Origin: Vicinamibacterales bacterium
GTDB taxonomy: Bacteria > Acidobacteriota > Vicinamibacteria > Vicinamibacterales > UBA2999
Reading direction: 5' to 3'
Assembly: GCA_041394705.1 (NCBI GenBank)
Contig: JAWKHS010000010.1
Span: 213,684-277,683 of the forward strand
Length of the DNA stretch: 64,000 bases
The notes under the pieces are model-generated. The model did no database searches. It saw nothing but the letters and a program-made list of their open reading frames with translations, and was not told where the DNA came from. This document shows positions 26,095 to 34,995 of the stretch, in pieces. The translations under genes were made by a program, and so were the position numbers. Within the stretch, counting starts at the first letter, position 1, and each line of letters opens with the position of its first letter.

Positions 26095-26399
26095 CGTCAC
26101 CGACACGGGCCTCCGTGTGGCAAGCGAGGTGCCAAGGGCGAAGGTGGCCGCGATCGCCCGCCAATCGTCGCATCTGCAGCGCCAGGCGCGCGGGACCTGC
26201 CTCCCCTTTTCGCAGCGGACGTTGCGATTTTGGACACCGGGCACCGAGCCGCCAGGCGCCCCGCCGCCGCCCGCCGGAGACCCTCGGTTCGGAGCCCGTC
26301 TGGTCCAAAGTCAGGCCATGCGACGCACTTTGTCGGGTGGGCGGTGGCGGCTCATCCCCGATGACGGCCAGACTCCGGGGGACCGCTCAGTCCTGGCGG
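26095..26399. other. 305-bp intergenic stretch without a supported gene
   Basis: This lies upstream of the PilZ gene and downstream of the amidohydrolase stop, both on the minus strand. A minus-strand frame is open over part of it, but it has Arg/Cys-rich shadow composition. I see no repeat, RNA structure or clear promoter; it presumably holds the PilZ gene promoter. Confidence 0.5.
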
Positions 26400-27641
26400 T
26401 TACACCACCACACCCGCCCGAATCGTGGCGACGTGCGCGAGTCGACGAACGCCCGTGCGCGTCTGGCGCAGGGAGTCGGTGAACACGAACCGACCGTCCT
26501 CCATCGCCAGGATCGCGACGTCGGCGACGGCGCCCTCGGCCAGCGTGCCCGGGCGGCCGGGCACGTGCAGGGCGTCGGCCGGCCGGTAGGTGGCGGCGGC
26601 GATCACGGCCTCGAGCGGCATGCCGAACATGAGGAACTTCGACAGCGTGGTCGGCAGGTCCACGACGGGGCCCGCGACGTTGCCCGAATGGATGTCGCTC
26701 GAGATCGTGTCCGGGAACCAGCCGGCCGCGGCGGCGCGCTCGGCGACCGCGAAGGACAGGTTGCCGGAGCCGTGGCCGATGTCCATCACGATCCCGCGGC
26801 GTCGGGCGTCGACGACGGCCGGCAGCATCCGCCCGTTGGCGTCGAGGATCTGACCCGAGCGGCCGTGCAGGGCGTGCGTCACGATGTCGCCCGGCCGCAG
26901 GAGGTCGAGCGTACGCTCCAGCGGCGAGGCGCCGCCGCCGATGTGCACCATGATCGGCAGCCGCACCTGGTCGGCGGCCTGGCGGGCGCGCCGCAGCACC
27001 TCCAGGTCCTGTCCGTCCACGATGTCCGGCGTCAGGCGGACCTTCAGGCCCAGGATCACGTCGCGATGCCGCTCGATGGTCGCCACGGCGGCGGCGGGAT
27101 CGACGAAACGCAGGTCGGAGTACTCGTTGCTGTCGGCGAGGCCGATCTTCGAGATGTTCAGTAGCGCGAAGACCCGGGTGCGCGCCCGCGCGACCACGTG
27201 CTTCCTGAAGCCCGCGAACGTGTTCGCGCCCGACGAACCGCCGTCCACGACGGTCGTGGTGCCGCGGGCGAGGCAGGCCGCGTCTGCGTCGATCGAGATC
27301 GGCACGACGGCGTCGTAGACGTGGACGTGGAGATCCACGAGGCCCGGCGTGACCAGGCGGCCGCGCGCGTCGATCACGCGGCCGGCGCCGGCCGTCGGCA
27401 GGTCCGGCGCCACGCGCTGGATCCGGCCGCCCGCGATGGCCACGTCGCGGACGGCCGACAGGCCGCTGGCCGGATCGACGACGTGCCCGCCCCGCACGAG
27501 CAGGTCCGGCGCCTGGGCGCGTGCCGACACCACAGGACCGGCGGCCGCCGCGGCGCCCACCGCGGCGGCCATGGCGAGAAGCTCGCGCCGGGTCGGTCTC
27601 GCGGATCCGTCCGCGGCGGGCGGTGCCGGCCGTGCGGTCAC
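26400..27641 (-). CDS. Tat-exported amidohydrolase (deacetylase-like, EF_0837 group)
   Basis: 413 aa. The GTG at 27641 overlaps the TGA of the upstream TPR lipoprotein gene (GTGA), so the pair is coupled. The N-terminus has a twin-arginine-type signal (PTRRELLAMAAAVGAAAAAGPVVSARAQ). The amidohydrolase core shows LVTPGLVDLHVHVYD (HxH), LGLKVRLTP (probable carboxylated Lys), LPIMVHIGGG, IVTHALHGRSG and TISSDIHSGN (catalytic Asp). This pattern is typical of the amidohydrolase/deacetylase group near dihydroorotase and EF_0837, whose substrates include N-acyl amino acids, often unknown. The periplasmic location follows from the Tat-like signal. Confidence 0.82.
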   Translation of the reverse strand: MTARPAPPAADGSARPTRRELLAMAAAVGAAAAAGPVVSARAQAPDLLVRGGHVVDPASGLSAVRDVAIAGGRIQRVAPDLPTAGAGRVIDARGRLVTPGLVDLHVHVYDAVVPISIDADAACLARGTTTVVDGGSSGANTFAGFRKHVVARARTRVFALLNISKIGLADSNEYSDLRFVDPAAAVATIERHRDVILGLKVRLTPDIVDGQDLEVLRRARQAADQVRLPIMVHIGGGASPLERTLDLLRPGDIVTHALHGRSGQILDANGRMLPAVVDARRRGIVMDIGHGSGNLSFAVAERAAAAGWFPDTISSDIHSGNVAGPVVDLPTTLSKFLMFGMPLEAVIAAATYRPADALHVPGRPGTLAEGAVADVAILAMEDGRFVFTDSLRQTRTGVRRLAHVATIRAGVVV

Positions 27642-29293
27642 AGCGCCTCGAGCGTCAGGGTGGTGTCGGCGTCCTTCCAGGCCGCGGCGAACTCGGCCTG
27701 GACGCGCGCCGCTTCGTCGCCCCGGCCCAGCGTGACCAGCGCCGCGTGCAGGCCGAAGAGCGACCGCGGGTTCTTCGGGAACCGGACCAGGTCGTCGCGG
27801 AACACCCGCTCGGCCCCGGCCGCGTCGCCCTGCAGCAGCAGCGCTGCGCCGAGCGACTCGCGCACGGGATAGTAGAAGATGGGCGGCTCGTCGTAGGCGA
27901 CGGTGTCCGCCGTGGCCACGGCCGAGCGCCACAGGCGAATCGCGTCCGCCTTCCGTCCCCGCGCCCACGCGATGCGCGCGTCGAGGACGGTCGTGGCCAG
28001 GCCGAGAATCCGCGTGGCGCTCTCGAGTCCGGTGCCGCCGAAGAGCGCCGAGTCGGGCACGGCCTTGGTGGCCGCGAGCAGGGCCGCGCGCTCCTGCGCC
28101 GCCTCCGCGCCCCGGCCGAGGCGCGCGTGCGCGACGCCGCGCGCGAAGTGCCACCACGCGACTTCCACCGGATGATCGGCCGGGGGCGCGGCCAGCGCCA
28201 CGATCTCCTCTGCACGCCCGAACCGCAGCAGCACGGACGTCCCGATGGCGACCATCGACTCGGCCATGGGCATCATCTGCACGTGCGGGCCGAGTTGGAC
28301 TGCCAGTGCCGAGGCGGCCTCGCGCGCACCGGCCAGGCGTCCGCGCATCATCTCGGAGTCCGCCAGGAAGTGGAGGTTGTGCGGGTAGTACGCCATCGCG
28401 TAGAACGTGCCAGGCGGCGCCGTCTTCAGGTACTCGACGTCTGCGTCGACGCCCGCGCGGTTCGCGCGCGCCGCGGCGGCGTGATCGCCGGTCCTGGCGT
28501 AGACGTGCGCGGGCATGTGGACCAGGTGACCGGCCGCCGGCGCCAGCGTGGCCAGGCGCGCGGCGCTCGGCAGCGCCCGGCCCGGCGCCGGCGAAGCCTC
28601 CACCGAGTGGATGTAGTAGTGGTTGGCGCCGAGGTGATCGGGGTCGCGCGCGAGCACGCCCTCCAGCACCTCGAGGATGCGCGCGGTTCCCGGCGCCGGC
28701 GTCCCGTCGACCGCCCACAGCTTCCACGCGTTGAGGTTCATCAGGGCCTCGGCGTAGAGCGTCGCCGCGTCGAGGTCATCCGGGTACTGGCGCGACACCT
28801 CGCCCATCGCGTCGGCGTACTGGCGGGCCAGCGCGGCGCGATCGGGATGCGGTTCGGCCGGGAAGCGGATGGCCTGGGCTTCGATGTACGCGCGCTCCGC
28901 CGGCGGTCCGCCCGCCGAGAGCGACAGCGCCTTCGCCATCGCGGCGTTCGCCCGCACGGCGCGCTCGTCGTCCACGTCGAGGTTGTAGTTGGGACCGAGC
29001 GCCCAGGCGATGCCCCACTGCGGCATCGCCGCGGTCGGATCGAGCTCCGCGGCGCGCGCGAACGCCGTGACCGCGGCCTCGTGGTTGAAGCCGAAGACGA
29101 AGTCGAAGCCGCGATCGAAGGACCGCTGGGCCTCGGGGCTCGACGTGGCGATCGCGTGATGATGGCGGCCGAAGCCCTGGGCGGGTGCCTCGACTCCGGT
29201 GGCGGGCGGGGTGGCTGCGGCAGCCGGCGGACGATCCGGACCACCGCAGGCGGCGGGCACGACGGCGAGGGCGAACGCGAGCAGGACGCGCAT
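27638..29293 (-). CDS. TPR-repeat lipoprotein
   Basis: 551 aa. A lipoprotein signal ends at VVPAACGG, with Cys 16 as the lipidation site. The mature part is largely tetratricopeptide-like helices (FDFVFGFNHEAAVTAFARAAELDP, ARILEVLEGVLARDPDH, AGAERVFRDDLVRFPKNP), with histidine-rich spots HHHAIAT and HLVHMPAHVYART that could bind metal. I recognise this as a widespread secreted TPR family with no known function. The Tat-exported amidohydrolase directly downstream overlaps by 4 nt, suggesting that both act together in the cell envelope. Confidence 0.8.
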   Translation of the reverse strand: MRVLLAFALAVVPAACGGPDRPPAAAATPPATGVEAPAQGFGRHHHAIATSSPEAQRSFDRGFDFVFGFNHEAAVTAFARAAELDPTAAMPQWGIAWALGPNYNLDVDDERAVRANAAMAKALSLSAGGPPAERAYIEAQAIRFPAEPHPDRAALARQYADAMGEVSRQYPDDLDAATLYAEALMNLNAWKLWAVDGTPAPGTARILEVLEGVLARDPDHLGANHYYIHSVEASPAPGRALPSAARLATLAPAAGHLVHMPAHVYARTGDHAAAARANRAGVDADVEYLKTAPPGTFYAMAYYPHNLHFLADSEMMRGRLAGAREAASALAVQLGPHVQMMPMAESMVAIGTSVLLRFGRAEEIVALAAPPADHPVEVAWWHFARGVAHARLGRGAEAAQERAALLAATKAVPDSALFGGTGLESATRILGLATTVLDARIAWARGRKADAIRLWRSAVATADTVAYDEPPIFYYPVRESLGAALLLQGDAAGAERVFRDDLVRFPKNPRSLFGLHAALVTLGRGDEAARVQAEFAAAWKDADTTLTLEAL

Positions 29294-29344
29294 CCGCGCA
29301 GTCTAACGCGGCGCTCCTCGGCCGCGGCAAACGGCGGCCCGCGC

Positions 29345-30298
29345 TCAGGCCGGCACGACGAGGGTCTGGCCGATCTCGCGCAGCGCCAGGCGGCCCTGCT
29401 CGTGGCGCAGCGCCTCGTCGGCGCGCTGGATGGGCTCCAGGAGCGGCTCGCGGCTCAGCACGAAGGACTGGTGGTGGACGGGCACGAACAGCCGTGCGCC
29501 CGCCTCGTCGGCCATGTGCACCGCCTGTTCGGGGGTGCAGTGGTTGGCGATCCACGGGTCGTAGGCGCCGATGGGCATCACGGCGGCGTCGAATGGTCCC
29601 CGACGACGGTGCGCGCGGAAGGCGTCGGTCCGGGCCGTGTCGCCGCCAATCAGGATCCGGCGCCCCTCACGCTCCACGATCCAGCCGGTATAGCCGCGGT
29701 AGGTGTCGCGGCCCAGGCGCGCGCCCCAGTGCTTGACCTCGACGGCATGGACGACGGCATCGCCACGGGCGGTCCGGACACGCTGGGACTCTCCCCATGC
29801 CAGCTCGTGGACGCCCGACGTGGACCGCCTCGGCAGCAGGTCCGACGTGTTGGCCGCCATCACCACGGCCGGGCGGCCGGGCACGGCGGCGAGCGACGGC
29901 GTGTCGAGGTGGTCGAAGTGCGCGTGCGAGACGAGGAGCAGGTCGATGTCAGGCAGGGCGTCGGGCGCCAGCGCGGAGCGCACCAGGCGCAGCGGTCCGA
30001 CGCTGCCGATGCCGAGACTGACCCCGATCCGATCGAACAGCACCGGGTCGGTGAGAATCGTCAGCCCGTAGACGTTCAGGAGCACCGTCGCGTGCCCCAG
30101 CCACGCCAGCGTCACCGCGTTCGGATCCCACGTGCCGGGCGAGGGCGTGTGCGGGGCCGGCGGGACCGGCTGTCCGAACTCGCCGAGGCGGGCGCGAAGG
30201 AACCGGGCCGACCAGGACTCCGACCACGTGGCCCACGCGCCGCCACTGGCGAGGGCGCCCGTGGCCAGCAGCCGGCGCCGGGGAATGCGGGACGTCAT
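29345..30298 (-). CDS. NAPE-PLD-like metallo-beta-lactamase-fold hydrolase
   Basis: 317 aa, starting at the ATG at 30298. A twin-arginine-like N-terminus (RIPRRRLLATGALASGG) indicates export. The MBL fold has VTLAWLGHATVLLNVYGLTILTDPV, the metal motif SHAHFDHLD (HAHFDH at 125-130), VEVKHWGAR, TYRGYTGWIVE, ILIGGDTA and MPIGAYDPW with HCTPEQAV. This combination, especially the RGYTGW and IGAYDP blocks, is that of the N-acylphosphatidylethanolamine-specific phospholipase D family and its bacterial relatives. Activity on phospholipids is therefore plausible but unproven. The gene is divergent from the acyl-ligase/acyltransferase gene. Confidence 0.82.
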   Translation of the reverse strand: MTSRIPRRRLLATGALASGGAWATWSESWSARFLRARLGEFGQPVPPAPHTPSPGTWDPNAVTLAWLGHATVLLNVYGLTILTDPVLFDRIGVSLGIGSVGPLRLVRSALAPDALPDIDLLLVSHAHFDHLDTPSLAAVPGRPAVVMAANTSDLLPRRSTSGVHELAWGESQRVRTARGDAVVHAVEVKHWGARLGRDTYRGYTGWIVEREGRRILIGGDTARTDAFRAHRRRGPFDAAVMPIGAYDPWIANHCTPEQAVHMADEAGARLFVPVHHQSFVLSREPLLEPIQRADEALRHEQGRLALREIGQTLVVPA

Positions 30299-30399
30299 AC
30301 GGGGTGAGACGACGACGCCCGGCGGAAGGGTCCGCGCCTGGCGCGCGCCGTCCCGCGGCCCCGCCGCGAGGCGCCGATTCCTGCGCCGGGCCGGCGTTC

Positions 30400-30405
30400 T
30401 ACACT
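30400..30405 (+). promoter_or_regulatory. -10-like hexamer TACACT
   Basis: TACACT followed by GGG lies 79 nt before the ATG of the tri-domain gene in the divergent gap. It resembles the TATACTGG and CATACTGG elements elsewhere in this window. No clear -35. Confidence 0.3.
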
Positions 30406-30483
30406 GGGACTCGTCCCGCGGCGCGACCCGGGCGGCCGACATCACCGCCGTGCGCCGCGTGCGCGACTCCAAAGGACGCACCG

Positions 30484-33021
30484 ATGCCCGCGCCCGCGGT
30501 CATGCCGCGCGACAGTCTGCTGGACGTGTTCGACGAGTTGGCGGCGCGGCCCGGGATCTGCGTGATCCACGACGACGGCCTCCGGGCCCGCACGCGCCGC
30601 TATGCCGAGGTCGCGCGGGCGGCCGGCGCCTTCGCGGCGCGGCTGGCCGCCGCCGGCATCGGCAGGGGCGCGGCGGTCCTCATCGCCTGCGAGAACCGGC
30701 CGGAGTGGATCGCGGCGTTCTGGGGCGTGATCCTCACCGGCGCGGTGGTCGTGCCCGTGGAACCCGGCGCTTCGCCCGACCTGGTCGCGCGCATCGCCCG
30801 CGCGGTCGAGGCGCGGCTCGTCCTGGTCTGGAGCGAGGAGCGGCCGGGGGCCGGGCTCGTGTCCGCACCCGTCTGGACACTGCGCGACCTCGCCTGGCCG
30901 GACGACACGCGGGCGCCCCTCGTGCCGCCGCGGCCCGCGCTCACGCGGGCCGACGTGGCCGAGATCCTCTACACCTCGGGAGCCACGGGCGATCCCAAGG
31001 GCGTCATCGTCACGCACGGCAACCTCCTGGCGAACCTGGAGCCGGTCGAGCGCGAGATCGCCAGATACCGGCCGTGGCTGCGCCTCGTCGGATCGCTGCG
31101 GATCCTCTGCCTCCTGCCCCTCAGCCACATGTTCGGACAGGCACTGGCGCTCCTGGTCCCGCAGGCGCTCTCGGGGACCACGGTGTTCGCCAGCGCCCGC
31201 GCACCGGCCGACGTCGTCACCACGATCCGGCGGCGCGGGGTCCACGTGCTGGTCGCCGTCCCGAAGACGCTCGAGCTCCTGCGCTCGCACCTGTCGCATG
31301 CCGTCGCCGGCGCGGGCGACGACCGCGGACCGCGCACCGTGTGGCAGGCCTGGTGGCGCTACCGGGCGCTGCACCGCCGCCTCGGTCCGCGGTTCTGGAG
31401 CGTGGTGGTCGGCGGCGCCCCGCTCGACCCGGTGCTGGAGCGTTTCTGGTCCCTCCGCGGCTTCGCCGTGATCCAGGGGTACGGCCTCACCGAGGCCGCT
31501 CCCATCGTCACCGTGTCGCATCCCCTGGACCGGACGGCGGGTTCGGTCGGACGCGCGATGCCGGGCGTGGAGATCCGCCTGGCCGACGACGGCGAGATCC
31601 TGGTGCGCGGCGGCAACGTGACGCCCGGCTACTTCCACGATCCGGCGCTGACGGCGCGCGCGCTGGAGGGCGGTTGGCTCCACACGGGCGATCTCGGCGC
31701 CATCGGTCCCGACGGACGCGTGTTCGTCCACGGCCGAAAGAAGGAGCTGATCGTCACACCGGAGGGCCAGAACGTCGTGCCCGACGACGTCGAGCGGGTG
31801 CTCGACCGCCAGCCCGGCGTGCGCGAGTCGGCCGCCGTGGGCCTGCCGGCCGCGCCGGGCTCGCCGGCCGAGCGCGTCCATGCCGTGCTGGTCGTCGAGC
31901 CGGGCGCCGATCCCGAGCGGATCGTGGCGGCCGCCAATGCCGCCCTGGAGCCACACCAGCGTGTGCGGCGCGCGCACGCGTGGCCGGAGGCCGCGCTGCC
32001 GCGCACGGCCGGCACGGGCAAGCTGCGTCGCCTCGAGATCCGCGCGTGGGCCGGGGCGGGCGCCGGCGCGCCGGTCCCCGGCCACGTCGCGGCCGACCGC
32101 CTGACGGCCGTGCTCGCCGACGTCACGGGCCGAACCGACCTGTCGCCCGAGACGCCGTTCGACGCGCTCGGCCTGAGCTCGCTCGAGCGGATCGAGATCC
32201 TCGATCGCCTCGAGGCCGAGTACCAGACGCGGCTGGACGAGCGGGCGTTCACGGGCGCCAGGGACGTCGCGTCGCTCCGGGCCCTGGTCGAGGGACCGGC
32301 GCCCGCCGAGCCCGCCGCCGACACGCTCACGCTGCCGGCGTGGAGCCGCGCGTGGCCCGCCCGGCTCGTCCGCCGCGTCATGCTCCCGTTCGTGGTGCTG
32401 CCGCTCACCCGCCTCATGGCCCGCATCGACGTCGACGGCCGGCAGCACCTCGACGGCCTCGACGGGCCCGTGATCTTCGCCGCCAATCACCAGAGCTACC
32501 TCGACGCGCCCGTGATCCTGTCCGCGCTGCCGCGGGCCTGGCGGCACCGCCTGGCGCCGGCGATGGCGAAGGAGTTCTTCGCCGCGCACTTCGCCGCCGC
32601 CGGGCACACGCGCGCCGCCCGCTGGCGATCGCACCTCGCGTACGGCCTCGCGGCGCTCGTCTTCAACGGCTTCCCGCTGCCCCAGCGGGACGCCGGCGCG
32701 CGGCTCGCGCTGCGCTACATGGGCGAGCTCGCGGACGAGGGGCTGTCGCTGCTCATCTTTCCAGAAGGGCTGCGGACGACCCACGGCGAGATCGCGCCGT
32801 TCCGTCCTGGTGTCGCGCTCGTCGCCGCGCGGCTCGGGCTGCCGGTGGTCCCCGTGCGGCTCGTCGGCCTCGACCGCGTGCTGCACCGCACGTGGCGCCT
32901 GCCACGGCCGGGCCCGGCGCGCGTCGTCTTCGGCGCGCCGCTGCGGCTCGAGGGCGACGACTACGACGCGCTGGCCGCCCGCCTCGAACGCGCCGTGACC
33001 GGCCTGGCGGCCGCGGCCTGA
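30484..33021 (+). CDS. Tri-domain acyl-adenylating enzyme-ACP-acyltransferase
   Basis: 845 aa. Residues 1-525 are an AMP-binding acyl ligase: P-loop YTSGATGDPKG (163-173), QGYGLTEAAP (331-340), LHTGDLGAIGPDG, and GRKKELIVTPEGQN. Residues of about 535-605 are an acyl carrier domain with ALGLSSLERIEI; Ser 566 is the expected phosphopantetheine site. Residues of about 625-840 are a PlsC-type glycerolipid acyltransferase with NHQSYLD (668-674, the HX4D motif), FPEGLRTTHG and PFRPGVALVA. The protein could activate a fatty acid, load it on its own carrier and transfer it to a lysolipid, a self-contained analogue of Aas. The start ATG at 30484 is chosen because upstream codons lack protein character. 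A secreted partner follows after 7 nt. Confidence 0.88.
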   Translation: MPAPAVMPRDSLLDVFDELAARPGICVIHDDGLRARTRRYAEVARAAGAFAARLAAAGIGRGAAVLIACENRPEWIAAFWGVILTGAVVVPVEPGASPDLVARIARAVEARLVLVWSEERPGAGLVSAPVWTLRDLAWPDDTRAPLVPPRPALTRADVAEILYTSGATGDPKGVIVTHGNLLANLEPVEREIARYRPWLRLVGSLRILCLLPLSHMFGQALALLVPQALSGTTVFASARAPADVVTTIRRRGVHVLVAVPKTLELLRSHLSHAVAGAGDDRGPRTVWQAWWRYRALHRRLGPRFWSVVVGGAPLDPVLERFWSLRGFAVIQGYGLTEAAPIVTVSHPLDRTAGSVGRAMPGVEIRLADDGEILVRGGNVTPGYFHDPALTARALEGGWLHTGDLGAIGPDGRVFVHGRKKELIVTPEGQNVVPDDVERVLDRQPGVRESAAVGLPAAPGSPAERVHAVLVVEPGADPERIVAAANAALEPHQRVRRAHAWPEAALPRTAGTGKLRRLEIRAWAGAGAGAPVPGHVAADRLTAVLADVTGRTDLSPETPFDALGLSSLERIEILDRLEAEYQTRLDERAFTGARDVASLRALVEGPAPAEPAADTLTLPAWSRAWPARLVRRVMLPFVVLPLTRLMARIDVDGRQHLDGLDGPVIFAANHQSYLDAPVILSALPRAWRHRLAPAMAKEFFAAHFAAAGHTRAARWRSHLAYGLAALVFNGFPLPQRDAGARLALRYMGELADEGLSLLIFPEGLRTTHGEIAPFRPGVALVAARLGLPVVPVRLVGLDRVLHRTWRLPRPGPARVVFGAPLRLEGDDYDALAARLERAVTGLAAAA

Positions 33022-33028
33022 GACCACG

Positions 33029-34048
33029 ATGGGCCGGCTCGCCGCCACCGCCGTGCTCGTCGCCGCCGTCGCCGCGCCCGGATGGGGCCGCGCCCCCGAT
33101 CCCTTCGCGTTCCTCCTTCCCACCGTGGTCGTGACGGCCGGCGAACGCGAGCGCCTGGCGCGCGGCGACGTGGTCGTGCGCCCGATCGCGGGCGCCGACG
33201 GCCAGGCGACCGTGTTCGCGGCCGCGGGGATCGACGCCGGCGCCGAGCGCGTGATCGCGTGGATGCGCAAGGTGGATCGTCTGAAGCGGGGGCCGCACGT
33301 GACGGCGATCGGCACCTTCTCCGTCCCACCGCGCCTGGAGGATCTCGACGGCCTGACACTGGACGAGGCGGACGTGCGGGACCTGGCGCGCTGCCGCCCC
33401 GGCGACTGCGGCCTGAAGCTGACGGCGCCCGAGATCCAGCGGGTGCAGCGCGCCGCGGCGAGCGGCGGCGCGCCGTGGCCCGAGACCGCGGCCGGACTCG
33501 TCCGCGCGATCGTGCTCGACCGCGTCACCGCGTACCTGGCGGGCGGCCACGAGGCGCTCGCCGCGCTCGAAGACCATCGCACGCCGGTCCGGCCGGGGGC
33601 CGCGTTCCGCGCGCTGCTCGACGGCACCGGGTTCCTGATCCAGCGCCTGCCCGGCGTGGCCGCCGCGCTCCGGGCCCCCACCGAGCCCCGGCCCGACGTC
33701 GAGTCCCTGGTGTACTGGTCGACGGAGCGCGCCGGCGGCCGGCCCGTCATCAGCGCCACGCACCTCCGGATCACACGCCCGGGCGGCGTGGACGGCCCCG
33801 ACGTGCTCGTCGCCGGCGTGGGCATCTTCGCCAGCCACTACCTCGAGGCCTCGCTCGGCCTCACGGCCCTCGCGCGGGATGCCGGCGGGCGGGCCTACCT
33901 GGTCTACGTGAACCGGTCCGACGTGGACGTGCTCGGCCGCCGTTTCGGCAGCCTCGCGCGTTTCATGCTGGACCGCCGGGTCCACTCGACGGCGGCCGAC
34001 GTGCTGCTGTCGGTGAAGCGCCGGATCGAATCCGGCGATCCGCCCTGA
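33029..34048 (+). CDS. Secreted conserved protein of unknown function
   Basis: 339 aa with a signal peptide (AATAVLVAAVAAPGWGRA). Recognisable features are a Cys pair in DLARCRPGDCGLKL (residues of about 120-130), possibly a disulfide, the YWSTERAGGRPVISATHLRI strand region and GIFASHYLEASLGLTALA followed by AYLVYVNRSDVD. I have seen proteins with this layout in other soil bacteria but know no assigned function. It begins 7 nt after the tri-domain acyltransferase gene, so it is probably co-expressed and may act on the same lipid product in the periplasm. It converges on the universal stress protein gene. Confidence 0.7.
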   Translation: MGRLAATAVLVAAVAAPGWGRAPDPFAFLLPTVVVTAGERERLARGDVVVRPIAGADGQATVFAAAGIDAGAERVIAWMRKVDRLKRGPHVTAIGTFSVPPRLEDLDGLTLDEADVRDLARCRPGDCGLKLTAPEIQRVQRAAASGGAPWPETAAGLVRAIVLDRVTAYLAGGHEALAALEDHRTPVRPGAAFRALLDGTGFLIQRLPGVAAALRAPTEPRPDVESLVYWSTERAGGRPVISATHLRITRPGGVDGPDVLVAGVGIFASHYLEASLGLTALARDAGGRAYLVYVNRSDVDVLGRRFGSLARFMLDRRVHSTAADVLLSVKRRIESGDPP

Positions 34049-34075
34049 TCGCGCGCCCGGCCGGCCCCGACCCGC

Positions 34076-34966
34076 TCAGGCCGCGGACACCTCGGGCGGT
34101 GAGTCCACGTGGCGGAGGGGGATGGCCGCCACCGAGCAGGGCGCCGACCGCAGCACGCCGTCGGCCACGCTTCCGAGCAGGAAACGCCGCAGGCCGGAGC
34201 GCCCGTGCGTGCCGACGACGATCAGCGCCGCCGGGTGCGTCGTCGCGTCGGCGACGATGGCGGACGCTGCCGGACCGCGCGCCACGATGGCCTCGCCGCG
34301 CACGCCGAAGCGCGCGAGCGCCGCTTCGAGATCGGCGCGGGCGGCATCCACGAGCGCGGCCGCCGCGTCGGACGGCACCGGCAGCATCGTCGGCGGCCCG
34401 AAGGCGGTCGGCGAGGCGCCGAGGTCCACGTCGACCGCGTGCAGGAGGCGCAGCGGCACGTCGCGGCGGCGGGCCTCGCCCACCGCGGCTTCGATGGCCG
34501 GCAAGGCGGGATCGGAGAAGTCCGTGGCGGCCAGGATGCCGCCGCCCGGCGGACTCGGGCGCGCCACCATCACGGCCCATCGCGCGTGATGCGCGAGGCG
34601 GGCGGCCGTGGGCCCGGGCCCGAGCACGATGACGCCCGCGCCCTGGCGGTCGGCCGCGGCCGCGATGCCGGCGGGCGCGCCGCCGACCTCGACGATGACA
34701 TCGCGATCCGGCAGCGTCCGCCCGGTCTCGGCGCGGACCTTGTCGGCGAGCGCGACGCGCGCCGTCGTCACGAGCTCCTGGAAGGCGGCTTCGTCGGTCC
34801 CCGCGAGGTGCGGGAAGAGCACGCGCACCTGCGAGAGCTCCGGCACGACGTGGCACACCGCGAGCGACGAGCCGAGGCGCTCGGCGAGCGCGGCCCCCTG
34901 GCGCAGCGCCTCGTCGGCGGGCGGCGTGAGATCGGTCGCCACGAGCACGGGTCCAGTGAACGGCAT
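34076..34966 (-). CDS. Universal stress protein, two UspA domains
   Basis: 296 aa, two tandem Usp domains. The first (VLVATDLTPPADEALRQG; GVIVLGPGP) has lost the nucleotide-binding glycine loop. The second (ILAATDFSDPALPAIEAAV) keeps GTHGRSGLRRFLLGSVADGV, the GxxGx9GS ATP-binding motif. The ATG at 34966 has GGAGG 6 nt upstream; an in-frame ATG two codons before it lacks spacing. It is the last gene of the trehalose/alpha-glucan run, 29 nt after treZ, consistent with a stress-linked operon. Confidence 0.88.
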   Translation of the reverse strand: MPFTGPVLVATDLTPPADEALRQGAALAERLGSSLAVCHVVPELSQVRVLFPHLAGTDEAAFQELVTTARVALADKVRAETGRTLPDRDVIVEVGGAPAGIAAAADRQGAGVIVLGPGPTAARLAHHARWAVMVARPSPPGGGILAATDFSDPALPAIEAAVGEARRRDVPLRLLHAVDVDLGASPTAFGPPTMLPVPSDAAAALVDAARADLEAALARFGVRGEAIVARGPAASAIVADATTHPAALIVVGTHGRSGLRRFLLGSVADGVLRSAPCSVAAIPLRHVDSPPEVSAA

Positions 34967-34995
34967 GGCCATCCTCCGCGACGCCATCCCTGCTG

